Shown here in pieces: positions 45,259 through 53,839 of a DNA stretch of 64,000 nucleotides. Below the pieces are notes generated by a model. It was given only the letters and a program-made list of their open reading frames with translations, was not told where the DNA came from and did not search any database. Each line of letters opens with the position of its first letter. The first letter of the stretch is position 1. Source of the stretch: DASUSH01 sp963785155 (GTDB lineage: Bacteria > Actinomycetota > Thermoleophilia > Solirubrobacterales > 70-9); contig CAWAUB010000007.1 in the NCBI GenBank assembly GCA_963785155.1, forward strand, positions 1 through 64,000, in the 5' to 3' direction. The position numbers and the translations under genes are program-made.

Positions 45259-47906
45259 CCCTGGCGCTTCGGGCGGTCCGACCAGTCGTCCTCGCGGAGG
45301 TGGAGGCCGTGTTCGGTCTTCTCCCAATAGAACGGCTTCCGGATCAGCTGGATCAGGCCCTTCCAGGCGGCGACTGACATCAGCGCCCAGTAGAGGGGCA
45401 CCAGGAGGGCGTACTTGACGAGGTGGTTGTAGCCGCGGTAGCTGGCGCCGGCGGCGGTGACGTAGGCGAAGAGGAAGTTGCCCACGTAGAGGGCGAAGCC
45501 GCCCGCGTAGTAGACGGGGCCGGGGAAGACCTGGCGTAAGACGCCGGCCTCCGTGAGCGTCCAGAGGCTCGTGAGTCCCCAGAAGATCGGGTTGAGGAGG
45601 AAGACCAGGAAGGTGCCGCCGACGACGGTCTGGAAGCTGAACCAGCGCCGGATCCCGATCTGGCGCATCAACTTCCACGGGTGGCGCATCTGCACCAGCC
45701 AGGTCTGGATGTAGCCCTTCACCCACCGGGAGCGCTGGCGGACCCAGTTGCGAACCTCCGAATTCGCTTCCTCGTAGGTCGTCGAGTCGACGACGGCGAC
45801 GCGGTAGCCGTGCCGGTAGAGCCGCACGCCCAGGTCGGCGTCCTCGGTCACGTTGAACGGATCCCAGCCGCCGAGCTCCTCGAGCTTCGCGCGGATGAAG
45901 TGGTTCGACGTGCCGCCAAGCGGGATCGGCACGTCGGTCGCGTCAAGTCCGGGGAGGAAGAGGTCGAACCACATCGAGTACTCGGTGGTGAACCAGCGGG
46001 TGAGCAGGTTCTGGTTCGGGTTGTAGTAGTTGAGCCTGGCCTGGACGCAGACGATCTGCGGGTCGTTGGCGTTCCGCAGCGACGCGATGACCTTCTTCAG
46101 CTGGTCGGGCTCGGGCTCGTCCTCGGCGTCGAAGATGACGACCATCTCCCCGCGCGCGTGCGGTAGGCCGTAGTTGCACGCCTTCGGCTTCGTCTTCGGG
46201 TGCGCGTGCGGCACGACGATCGGCTCGAACTGCGGCGGCAGGTTCATGCCCCTCATCAGTTCGAGGGTCTCCTCGTCGTCCTCCTCGAGGAGCAGCTTGA
46301 CGTCGAGCTTCGTCGGCGGGTAATCGATCTTCTGGATCGACTCGATCAGGTGCGGGATGATCGCCGCCTCCTTGTAGAGCGGCACGAGGATCGTGTAGAT
46401 CGGCAGCGTGCGCTCGCTCAGCGCCGCGACGTCCTGGTCGCTGACCGGCAGCTCGACGTCGTGCTCGATCGAGCGGTAGACCAGATAGAAGCGGTAGATG
46501 CCGAAGATCAGGTAGAAGCTCACCGCGAAGATCGAGATGACGACGATCGTCTTCACGGGGTCGACGATGCCGCCGACCAAAAGGACCAGCGCGAGGATCA
46601 CCCCGAAGACCACCTGGCCGCGCGAGAGCACGAAATGGGCGGACTCCTCGGGCGACGTCTCGACCAGTTCGTGGACGGCATTGCGCACGTACTGGTCGCC
46701 GTAGACGCGGTGTAGGAGGCGGTTGATCGCCGACGCGGGCGCGAGCATGATCCGCAGCGGCAGCTGGGTGTGCTCGCGGATCGCCGCGAGCGCGTCCTGG
46801 TCGTCCTGGTCGATCATCGCGATCACGAGCGTCCCGTTGACGATCTCGAGCGGGACCACCTGGTGCCGGCGGATCACGCTCTCCGGAAGCAGCTCGACCG
46901 CGGCCTGTTCGGGCCGGATCGTGTCGAGATCGACCTCCGTGAGGCGGGCCTGTTCGGCGAGGGCGGTGGCGACGGCCTCGTCGCTGAGGCCGCTCACGTG
47001 CATCAGGATCTGGCCCATCCGGTCGCCCGTGCGGCGCTGGATATCGAGCGCCTGGTCGATCTCGGCCTGGGTGACCAGGCCGGCCCCCAGGAGCATCTCC
47101 CCGAGGTGGCGTTGGCGCGCAGGGGGCTCGGGCTCGGGTTCCGGCTTGGGCGCGGGCTCCGGGACCGGTGGAGCCGCTTCGGGTGCGGGTGCGGGCTCGA
47201 CAACCGAAGCCTCCGACGCCTCTGTCTCCACGGTTGGTGCGAAGGCTCGCTTGATCGCCCGCTCGAGCTCGTCCTCCGGGGCGATCACCCAGCGTGGCTC
47301 GCGGCCGGTGACCGTGGCCACCACCCGCCTCGCGATCGGGTCGTCGGGGTCGGAGGTCGCGACCGTGATCAGGCGCGCGTCGGCCTCGAGCGGCAGTACG
47401 CCGAGCGCGTGGCAGAGGTCGTAGCCGAGCAGGGCGGCGGCGGTCGCGTCGACAGGATCGATCTGCCGGGCCCCGGCACCCGACGACGGGTCGAGTGAGA
47501 GGATCGGCAGGCCGGTCCTGCGCGACATCCCCTCCAGCTCGGTGGTGGCGGTGGGCTCTTCCGGCGGCTGGTCGAAGCGCCGCCGCCGCTTCCGGGGCTC
47601 CCGCGTGGCCTCGGTTCCGTAGGCGGCCCGCTGCGCCCTCGTGACCGCTACGGCGTCGGCCGAGACCGCCTTGATCCGCCGGCCGAGCATGGCCGCCACG
47701 GTCTCCAGGCCTCGCGGCGTCGGTCGCGAAAAGGCGACGAGCGCCTCCTCGGCTCCCGCGCTCAGCACGACCGCGCCATACACACGCGCCGTCGACGCGT
47801 CGAGCAGCCGCACGATGCTCGGGTCGATCGAATCCGGCCGGAGTTCGTAATGCGGCAGAGATTCCTGTAGCGATCCCTGTCGGATTTCGCCGCCCGTCGC
47901 GCTCAT
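45255..47906 (-). CDS. Membrane GT2 synthase with N-terminal MshEN/GspE-N domains
   Basis: The 883-residue protein has, in order, two GspE-N-like modules (about residues 30-97 and 130-225), a canonical MshEN domain (about 273-410: RHLGEMLLGAGLVTQAEIDQ, ALDIQRRTGDRMGQILMHVS, ALAEQARL), two membrane helices (about 430-475), a cellulose-synthase-like GT2 domain (about 495-740) and several C-terminal helices. The GT2 domain keeps ILVPLYKEAAIIPHLIESIQ, LLLEEDDEET, VVIFDAEDEPEPDQLKK (DxD-like), NVTEDADLG (TED) and VRQRSRWVKGY (Q/RxxRW), all expected of a processive synthase. MshEN domains in secretion ATPases bind c-di-GMP through RLGxxL and related motifs, visible here as RHLGEML. So the synthase is probably c-di-GMP controlled; this is inference. 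A stem overlaps its start codon. Confidence 0.9.
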   Translation of the reverse strand: MSATGGEIRQGSLQESLPHYELRPDSIDPSIVRLLDASTARVYGAVVLSAGAEEALVAFSRPTPRGLETVAAMLGRRIKAVSADAVAVTRAQRAAYGTEATREPRKRRRRFDQPPEEPTATTELEGMSRRTGLPILSLDPSSGAGARQIDPVDATAAALLGYDLCHALGVLPLEADARLITVATSDPDDPIARRVVATVTGREPRWVIAPEDELERAIKRAFAPTVETEASEASVVEPAPAPEAAPPVPEPAPKPEPEPEPPARQRHLGEMLLGAGLVTQAEIDQALDIQRRTGDRMGQILMHVSGLSDEAVATALAEQARLTEVDLDTIRPEQAAVELLPESVIRRHQVVPLEIVNGTLVIAMIDQDDQDALAAIREHTQLPLRIMLAPASAINRLLHRVYGDQYVRNAVHELVETSPEESAHFVLSRGQVVFGVILALVLLVGGIVDPVKTIVVISIFAVSFYLIFGIYRFYLVYRSIEHDVELPVSDQDVAALSERTLPIYTILVPLYKEAAIIPHLIESIQKIDYPPTKLDVKLLLEEDDEETLELMRGMNLPPQFEPIVVPHAHPKTKPKACNYGLPHARGEMVVIFDAEDEPEPDQLKKVIASLRNANDPQIVCVQARLNYYNPNQNLLTRWFTTEYSMWFDLFLPGLDATDVPIPLGGTSNHFIRAKLEELGGWDPFNVTEDADLGVRLYRHGYRVAVVDSTTYEEANSEVRNWVRQRSRWVKGYIQTWLVQMRHPWKLMRQIGIRRWFSFQTVVGGTFLVFLLNPIFWGLTSLWTLTEAGVLRQVFPGPVYYAGGFALYVGNFLFAYVTAAGASYRGYNHLVKYALLVPLYWALMSVAAWKGLIQLIRKPFYWEKTEHGLHLREDDWSDRPKRQG

Positions 47907-47927
47907 CTCATGCAGATGAGATCGAGC
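47901..47927 (-). promoter_or_regulatory. Stem-loop over the synthase start codon
   Basis: On the minus strand GCTC-G-ATCTCAT CTGC ATGAGAT-GAGC forms an 11-bp stem with one bulged base and a 4-nt loop. The synthase ATG (47906-47904) lies in the 3' arm. An overlapping two-codon frame (ATG AGA TGA) ends on the start ATG. No Shine-Dalgarno is visible upstream, so translation start may be held or controlled by this structure. Confidence 0.55.
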
Positions 47928-47968
47928 CGGACCGGACGCGAAGCGGAGGATTCGGCGTTATTCATTCC

Positions 47969-48127
47969 TCATCGCCGCCTGAAGACCTGGTCGCCGGCGT
48001 AGAGAACGATGAAGAAGACGAACGCGAGCATCGGGATCAGGGCGAAGAAGAAGAACATCGCGATCATCCCCAGCAAACCCGCAGCCACGGCGAAGAGCAT
48101 CCGTAGCAGGGAGTCGTAATTGCGCAT
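47969..48127 (-). CDS. Small membrane protein, 52 residues
   Basis: From the ATG at 48127 the frame reads RNYDSLLRMLFAVAAGLLGM, then IAMFFFFALIPMLAFVFFIV and a basic end (LYAGDQVFRRR). One long or two short membrane helices fill the protein, with positive charges on both ends. It lies between the synthase and the coiled-coil gene on the same strand, and is likely a subunit or partner of the polysaccharide machinery. No named family recognised. Confidence 0.65.
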   Translation of the reverse strand: MRNYDSLLRMLFAVAAGLLGMIAMFFFFALIPMLAFVFFIVLYAGDQVFRRR

Positions 48128-48144
48128 GGTCGTGCCTGGTCAGG

Positions 48145-49056
48145 CTACTCCGGGGTCTCCGCCAGCATCGCGACCCGGAGCAGGCCACCCTCGGCCTTCA
48201 CCGTGTTGACACCGTCCATCCCACGGAGCTCCTCGGCGAGCCTGGAGCTGTTTGCCGCTTCGATCTCGACGTCGACCTCCCCGTTCGAGAAGCGCCGCAC
48301 GTAGACCGCGTCGACCGCCGGCAGCGCGGCAAGTGCGCGCTCGAAGCGCATGACGGCGAGAAAGCTCTCGAAGGGCCCGGCGCGGAGCGAGGTGAGGCTC
48401 GGGGCGGGCGGTGCGGCGGGGGCCGGCGCGGCCACCAAACCGGGGGAGAGGGGCGATCCGCGCCGCGCCACCTCGCTCGCCTGGCCGGCGATCGGTGGCG
48501 GCGCCTGCGGTGCGGTTGCGGGAGGGGCTGGAGGAAGTTCGCCGGGCTCCGGCAACCACGCGGGTGGAGCGGCCTCCACGGCGGGCTCACCGCCGCCTTC
48601 CTCGAGCCGGTTGAGCGCATCACGCGAGTCGCTCATCGCCCCCTTCAGGTCGAGCAGCAGCTCCTCGCGGATCCGCAGCAGGTCGCCGACCTGCTTGGTC
48701 GCCCGGCCGACGCCGATGCGGATCTGCTCCCAGATCCGGTCGCGCTCCGCGGTTGCCTGGGCGACCCGCGCCTCGGCGCGCTCGCGCGAGTCGCGGTCCA
48801 GCTCCGCCGCCGCGAGCTCCGCCTGCGCGGTGATCTCGTCCGCCCGGCGGCGAGCCTCGTTCTCGATCTCGCCCGCCATCCGGTGGGCGCTCGCGAGGGT
48901 GCGAACGGCCTGCGCCTCGGAGCTGATCGACGACTCAGAGCGCCCCTGAAACGGCGCCGTGCTGCTGCTCGGCGTCGCTCGGGTCCGCGTCCGGATCGGG
49001 TCTGGCCGCCCGCCACGCGGGTTCAGCGGGGTGGGGCCGGAGGTCGAAGGGTTCAC
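48145..49056 (-). CDS. Coiled-coil protein with C-terminal heavy-metal-associated-like domain
   Basis: A long coiled coil (about 70-180 of the longer frame: IENEARRRADEITAQAELAA, AELDRDSRERAEARVAQATA, VGDLLRIREELLLDLKGAMS) recalls DivIVA/GpsB scaffolds. A Pro/Ala-rich linker follows, then a compact domain FESFLAVMRFERALAALPAV, DAVYVRRFSNGEVDVEIEAA, LAEELRGMDGVNTVKAEGGL with the ferredoxin-like beta-alpha-beta pattern. I chose the GTG at 49056 because residues upstream are low-complexity; the open frame extends to 49170. It probably organises or localises the polysaccharide complex; this is inference from context. Confidence 0.65.
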   Translation of the reverse strand: MNPSTSGPTPLNPRGGRPDPIRTRTRATPSSSTAPFQGRSESSISSEAQAVRTLASAHRMAGEIENEARRRADEITAQAELAAAELDRDSRERAEARVAQATAERDRIWEQIRIGVGRATKQVGDLLRIREELLLDLKGAMSDSRDALNRLEEGGGEPAVEAAPPAWLPEPGELPPAPPATAPQAPPPIAGQASEVARRGSPLSPGLVAAPAPAAPPAPSLTSLRAGPFESFLAVMRFERALAALPAVDAVYVRRFSNGEVDVEIEAANSSRLAEELRGMDGVNTVKAEGGLLRVAMLAETPE

Positions 49057-49214
49057 GGTTCCAGGTGGTGAAGTCGGGTCGTTATCCGCGCCGATCCACG
49101 GGCGGAAAGGTCTACATAAGACTGTTCGCGGGGCGGGGTGACTTCCCTGCTCAGCCCCAGAAGAACGCAATCTTACCCCCGAGGTGCGCGAGTTAGGACA
49201 GTCTTAGGCACAGA

Positions 49215-50588
49215 ATGAGCGAGGTGAAACGACGAGCGACGGACGCCGACCGGCGAGCGCCGGCGACGCAGGAGGGCCCCTCCGAGGTCAAGGAGCAGAG
49301 CGAGGCGTTCTTCGAGGCCGTCCTCCACCCCGACGAGGAGGGCGCGGCGCCGGGCCTGCTGCGCTCCGGCGCGATCGTCGCGATCGCGGTCGCCGTCTCG
49401 AACCTCCTGAACGTCGTCTTCCAGCTGGTCAGCGCCCATCTGCTGACCCCGGCCGAGTACTCGTTGCTGGTGACGATGTTCGCGATCCTGCTCGTCGCCA
49501 ACGTGCCGATCCTCTCCCTGCAGGCGCGGGTCGCCCGCGAGGTCGCGCATGCGCTCGCCGGCGGGCGCGAGGAGGAGGCCGGCGGCCTGCTCGTCGAGAC
49601 CCTGCGGCCGCTCATCCGCTGGGGCCTGATCATCCTCGCGATCGGGGCGATGATCGCCGTTCCCTTCGCGATCATCTTCAACGTCGACCGCGAGCTGCCC
49701 GTGATCGCCCTCGCCGCGGCGGTGATGGCGACCGTCCCGCTGCCGATCGCATGGGGTGGCCTGCAGGGCTCGGAGCGGTTCATGGCCCTCGGGCTCTCCC
49801 AGCTCGCCTACGCCGTCCTCAAGGTGGTGATCGGCCTCGGCCTTGCGGCCGTGGGGTTCGGCGCGGCCGCGATCGTCTTCGGCCTGGCGCTCGCAACCGC
49901 GCTGACGATCGTCATCTCGCTGCTGCCGCTCGGTGCCCTGCTGGCGGTCGGCCGCAAGCACGCTCGCCGCAGGCGGAAGCTGCTCGACTCCTACACCCGC
50001 GGCGCCGCGATCGTCCTCGTCCTGATCGCCGCCCTGACCAACATGGACCTGCTCGCCGCGCGCGCCTTTCTCGAGGACGTCACGGCCGGCGCGTACGCGG
50101 CCGTCAGCGTCGCCGCCAGAGGGCTCCTGCTGCTCCCGCTGGTCGCGACCACGGTGCTCTTCCCGCGCGTCGCCGTCCTGCGCAACCTCGCCGCCGAGCG
50201 CGACCACCTGCTCTACGGCCTCGCCGCGGTCGTCGGCCTCGGCCTGCTGCCGCTGATCGCCTTCTTCGTCATCCCCGGCCCGTTGATCGACGTCGCGTTC
50301 GGAAGCGACTACAGCGCCGGCAAGGAATGGTTGGGGCCGCTCGGGCTGGCGATGATGATCTACGCGCTGGTCGAGGTCTACATGTTCCACTTCCTCGCGC
50401 TCGGGCGGATGGCCTTCGGCGCCGTCCTCGGCGCCGGCTTCGTGCTCCAGATCGCCCTGCTGGCGATCTTCCACGAGAACCCCGATCAGCTGATCGCCGT
50501 CCAGATCGGGGTCGCGGGATTCCTGCTGGTCGGCAGCGAGCTCTTCGACCGGCGCGACCGCTGGTTGAACCGCAGCAGGGCGGATTAG
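49215..50588 (+). CDS. Wzx-like polysaccharide flippase
   Basis: The 457-residue protein has a charged 45-residue head and about 12-14 membrane helices: SGAIVAIAVAVSNLLNVVFQ, LLTPAEYSLLVTMFAILLVA (typical MOP-flippase start), LVETLRPLIRWGLIILAIGA, and a long C-terminal half. It matches the oligosaccharide-flippase (RfbX/Wzx) branch of the MOP superfamily, which moves lipid-linked sugars across the membrane. It begins the plus-strand run of glycosyltransferases; the next gene starts directly after its stop. Confidence 0.88.
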   Translation: MSEVKRRATDADRRAPATQEGPSEVKEQSEAFFEAVLHPDEEGAAPGLLRSGAIVAIAVAVSNLLNVVFQLVSAHLLTPAEYSLLVTMFAILLVANVPILSLQARVAREVAHALAGGREEEAGGLLVETLRPLIRWGLIILAIGAMIAVPFAIIFNVDRELPVIALAAAVMATVPLPIAWGGLQGSERFMALGLSQLAYAVLKVVIGLGLAAVGFGAAAIVFGLALATALTIVISLLPLGALLAVGRKHARRRRKLLDSYTRGAAIVLVLIAALTNMDLLAARAFLEDVTAGAYAAVSVAARGLLLLPLVATTVLFPRVAVLRNLAAERDHLLYGLAAVVGLGLLPLIAFFVIPGPLIDVAFGSDYSAGKEWLGPLGLAMMIYALVEVYMFHFLALGRMAFGAVLGAGFVLQIALLAIFHENPDQLIAVQIGVAGFLLVGSELFDRRDRWLNRSRAD

Positions 50589-51608
50589 ATGAGCCAAGCG
50601 CCGTTGCCGTCGGTGACCGCTGTCGTTCCGACCTTCAACAACGCCGCGACACTCGAGGCCGCCCTCTCGACACTTGCAACGCAGAACTACCTGGGGGCAG
50701 TCGATGTCTTATGCGTCGACGGCGGCTCGTCTGACGCGACCCGCGCGATCGCCGAGCGGCACGGCGCCCGAATCGTCGAGAACCCGCAGCGAAACGAGGA
50801 GGAGGGGAGGGCGCTCGGGCTCGAGGCGGCAACCGGCGATCTGGTCCTCCTGCTCGATGCCGACAACGAGCTGCCGGGCACCGACTGGCTCGGCCGGCTC
50901 GTGAGCGCGACCGAGCTCGCCCCCGACGTCGTCTCCGCCGACCCCCTCTTCCACGAGTGGCGGGAGCAGGACCCGCCGGTGACCAGGCTCTGCGCGCTGC
51001 TCGGCGGCACCGACCCGCTTGCGATCGACCTCGGCTGGGCCGACCGCTGGTCCGCCCATCTCGACCGCTGGACCGGGCTCGACGTGGAGGTCGAGGAGAC
51101 GCCCGACGCCCTCCTCGTCCGCATCGATCCGGAGCGCCCGCCGCCCATGGGCTCGAACGGTTTCCTGGTCCGCCGCGAGGCCCTGCTCGCGACGCGCTAC
51201 CGCCCGTTCGTCCACTCCGACGTCGTCGGCGACCTCGCGGAGGCCGGCTATCGCTTCGCGCGCGTCCGCGAGGGCGTCGTCCATCACTACGCGCCGACTC
51301 TGCGCGCCTACGCCAGGAAGGCCCGGCGCCGCGCCCGCCGGACCGTCCTCGGCGAGCCCGCGCAGCGCCGCGGCTTCCAGGTGGACCGCTCGCGCCTGCT
51401 GGCCCGCGCGATCTGGTCGCTGACCGTCATCGGACCGGCGTTCGCCGCCGTGCGCGGCTACCGGGCTCGGCCCGATCCGGCCTGGGCGCTGCTCCCTGCC
51501 CTGTACCTGATCACGACGCTGACGTACGTGTCCGAGACACTCCGCGCGCGGGCATCGGGCGCGCCCGCCCGGCCTAAGGGCGCCGATCCTCCATCCTTCG
51601 CCAGGTGA
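50589..51608 (+). CDS. GT2 glycosyltransferase (paralogue B)
   Basis: The 339-residue protein has the same architecture as the gene at 43,175: VTAVVPTFNNAATLEAALST, VDVLCVDGGSSDATRAIA, LLLDADNELPGTDWLGRL, PPPMGSNGFLVRREALLATR and FVHSDVVGDLAEAGYRFARV. A membrane-associated C-terminus (WALLPALYLITTLTYVSETL) follows. The ATG begins directly after the flippase stop, and the stop overlaps the next gene as GTGA. It probably adds one sugar to the lipid-linked repeat unit. Confidence 0.9.
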   Translation: MSQAPLPSVTAVVPTFNNAATLEAALSTLATQNYLGAVDVLCVDGGSSDATRAIAERHGARIVENPQRNEEEGRALGLEAATGDLVLLLDADNELPGTDWLGRLVSATELAPDVVSADPLFHEWREQDPPVTRLCALLGGTDPLAIDLGWADRWSAHLDRWTGLDVEVEETPDALLVRIDPERPPPMGSNGFLVRREALLATRYRPFVHSDVVGDLAEAGYRFARVREGVVHHYAPTLRAYARKARRRARRTVLGEPAQRRGFQVDRSRLLARAIWSLTVIGPAFAAVRGYRARPDPAWALLPALYLITTLTYVSETLRARASGAPARPKGADPPSFAR

Positions 51609-52513
51609 CTCACGCAGCGGACGAATCCTCCTCGCCGGGGCTGATCCTCCGGCACCCCGGGCTGATCTCGGTGGTGGTCCCCGCCTACAACGAGGCGTCG
51701 CGCATCGAGCGCTGCGTGCACGAGACACACGAGACGTTGACCGCGAGCGAGGCCGAGTTCGAGATCGTGATCGTCGACGACGGCTCTCAGGACGAGACGC
51801 TGACACTTGCGCAGATCGCCGCGGAGGCGTTGCCCAACGTACGCGTGATCGGCTATCCGCACAACCTCGGCAAGGGCTACGCGCTCGTCGAAGGCGCAAG
51901 GGAGGCCCGCGGCGACCTGGTCCTCTTCGTCGACGCCGACCTCGAGGTCCACCCGCGCCAGCTCGCGCTGCTCTACGGCGTGCTCGTCGGCTTCGACGCC
52001 GACGTGGTGATCGGCTCCAAGCTGCATCGCTCCTCGACGATCGACTATCCCCTGAAGCGCAGGGTCCTCTCGCTCGGCTATTACGCGCTCGTGCGCGTCC
52101 TCTTCAGGCTGCCGGTACGGGACACGCAGACCGGGCTGAAGCTGTTCAAGGCCGACGTCCTCCGCCGGGTCGCCGGCCGCCTCCTGGTCAAGCGCTTCGC
52201 CTTCGACCTCGAGGCGCTCGCGATCGTCAACCGGCTCGGCTACCGGATCGCGGAGGCGCCGGTTGTCGTCACCCGCGAGCGCGAGTTCCCTCGGGTCGGT
52301 GGCGGCGCCGCGCTGTGGGTGGCCTGGGACACCTTCGCCGTCTGGTACCGGATGTACCTGCGCCGCTTCTACGACAAGGTCGGGCCCGAGGCGGACGCCA
52401 AGGCGGCGGCCGGCCAGGTCGCGATGGCGCCCGAGGGCGTCGCCGTGCTCGCTCGCGAACTCGAGCAGCGCGGCGAGATGACCGAGCGCGAGAACACCGG
52501 CGGCCAGCGATGA
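51605..52513 (+). CDS. GT2 polyprenyl-phosphate glycosyltransferase (DPG/DPM-like)
   Basis: SVVVPAYNEASRIERCVHET, EIVIVDDGSQDETLTLAQIA, NLGKGYALVEGAREARGDLV, LFVDADLEVHPRQLALLYGV and DTQTGLKLFKADVLRRVAGR are the signatures of dolichyl/polyprenyl-phosphate glucosyl- or mannosyltransferases. Length is 302 residues with a charged C-terminal tail and no multi-span membrane domain. It would load a sugar on polyprenyl phosphate for the membrane GT at 54,798. The GTG at 51605 overlaps the previous stop; its own stop overlaps the GT4 start (ATGA). Confidence 0.88.
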   Translation: MTHAADESSSPGLILRHPGLISVVVPAYNEASRIERCVHETHETLTASEAEFEIVIVDDGSQDETLTLAQIAAEALPNVRVIGYPHNLGKGYALVEGAREARGDLVLFVDADLEVHPRQLALLYGVLVGFDADVVIGSKLHRSSTIDYPLKRRVLSLGYYALVRVLFRLPVRDTQTGLKLFKADVLRRVAGRLLVKRFAFDLEALAIVNRLGYRIAEAPVVVTREREFPRVGGGAALWVAWDTFAVWYRMYLRRFYDKVGPEADAKAAAGQVAMAPEGVAVLARELEQRGEMTERENTGGQR

Positions 52514-53823
52514 GCACGCGCGTTGTGCTCGCGGTGAACGGCCTGGGTCTCGGGGGGACCGAGAAGGCGGTTCAGACGCACGCGCTCGCCTTCGATCGCG
52601 ACCGTTTCGAGGTCAGCGTCGTTGCCGTGCTCGAGGACGGGGTGCGGCGAGCAGAGCTGGAGGCCGCCGGGATCCGCGTCGACTGCGCGGACGGCGACGA
52701 GGCCCGGCTGACCGAGCTCATCCGTGGCGCCGACGTCGTCCACGTGACCCGCGCCGGAGTCGCCGAGCCGCTCGTCCCGGCCGCATGTCGCGCGGCGGGC
52801 ATCGAGGTCCTGGTCGAGTCGAACGTCTTCGGCGCGGTCGACGCCTCGGCCGACGAGGCGCAGCTCTCCTGCCACCTCTTCCCGAGCAAGATGTGCGCGC
52901 TTCGCTATCGGATCCGGCTCGGGCTCGAGGGGCCGGACTTCCACCGCCGCCACCGGGTGTCGCACTGGCCGGTCGACATCGCCCGGTTGCGCGACCTCGC
53001 GCCCGAGCGTGCCGAGGCGAAGCGGCGCCTCGGGCTGGACCCCGACCGCCCGGTTGCCGGCCGGATCGGCCGCGCGAACGACCGCAAATGGCGAAACCTG
53101 ATCGTCGACATGATCCCGGCGCTCCTGGAGCTCGCGCCGGAGACGCAGGTCGCGCTCGTCGGGCCGACCCCCGCGAAGCTCCGCCGCCTCGACCGCCTGG
53201 GCGTGCTCGAGCACGTGCGCATCTTCGGCCCAACCGCGAACGAGGAGGAGTTGGCGGCGTTCTATGCAGCGTGCGACGTCTTCTTCACCGCGGCCGAGAT
53301 CGGCGAGTCGCACAGCTTCGCGATCGAGGAGGCGATGTGCCTGGGCGTGCCCGTGGTCACCTGCTCGACGCCGTGGGTGGACAACGCGCAGATCGAGCAG
53401 GTGGACGAGGGGGTCACGGGACACGTGGCCGGCCACCCGCGCTCCTTCGCCGAGGCGATCGCGTCGCTGGTGATGGACACCGCGAAGCGCGAGCGGTTCG
53501 GCCGGGCCGCGGCGGAGAAGTCGGACGCCCTCTTCGAGGCCGGGAAGCTCACTCGCCAGCTCGAGGGGCTCTACGAGGCGCTGCTCGACGGGCGCGAGCC
53601 ACCGGCGGAGTGGTCGCCACCACCGGCCGAGGTCGACGAGTTCGAGGCCGAGTACGAGCGCCGGCTGGCCGCCTGCTACCGCCCGCTGACCGCCCTCGAG
53701 GAGCGCGAGGAGCGGCGCGACCGCCTCGCCGAGCGGGCGACCTGGGCGACCCGGGCGGCGCGATCGAACCTGAATCCCGCGGGGCTGCGCTACGCCGCCG
53801 GGGTCGCCCGGTGCCAGGCGTAG
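52510..53823 (+). CDS. GT4 (GT-B fold) glycosyltransferase
   Basis: The 437-residue protein has an N-terminal VVLAVNGLGLGGTEKAVQTH segment and the C-terminal donor-site motif EIGESHSFAIEEAMCLGVPV (the EX7E motif of family GT4). VAGRIGRANDRKWRNLIVDM and VALVGPTPAKLRRLDRLGVL surround it. A highly charged 60-residue tail (EVDEFEAEYERRLAACYRPL, LEEREERRDRLAERATWATR) may contact the membrane or partner enzymes. It is cotranscribed with the GT2 genes on both sides. Confidence 0.9.
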   Translation: MSTRVVLAVNGLGLGGTEKAVQTHALAFDRDRFEVSVVAVLEDGVRRAELEAAGIRVDCADGDEARLTELIRGADVVHVTRAGVAEPLVPAACRAAGIEVLVESNVFGAVDASADEAQLSCHLFPSKMCALRYRIRLGLEGPDFHRRHRVSHWPVDIARLRDLAPERAEAKRRLGLDPDRPVAGRIGRANDRKWRNLIVDMIPALLELAPETQVALVGPTPAKLRRLDRLGVLEHVRIFGPTANEEELAAFYAACDVFFTAAEIGESHSFAIEEAMCLGVPVVTCSTPWVDNAQIEQVDEGVTGHVAGHPRSFAEAIASLVMDTAKRERFGRAAAEKSDALFEAGKLTRQLEGLYEALLDGREPPAEWSPPPAEVDEFEAEYERRLAACYRPLTALEEREERRDRLAERATWATRAARSNLNPAGLRYAAGVARCQA

Positions 53824-53839
53824 TCAAGGAGGCGCGGGC

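Noticed and set aside
49173..50597. 474-codon minus-strand frame opposite the flippase
   Set aside because: Glu/Asp/Gln/Arg-rich shadow of the membrane helices on the plus strand.
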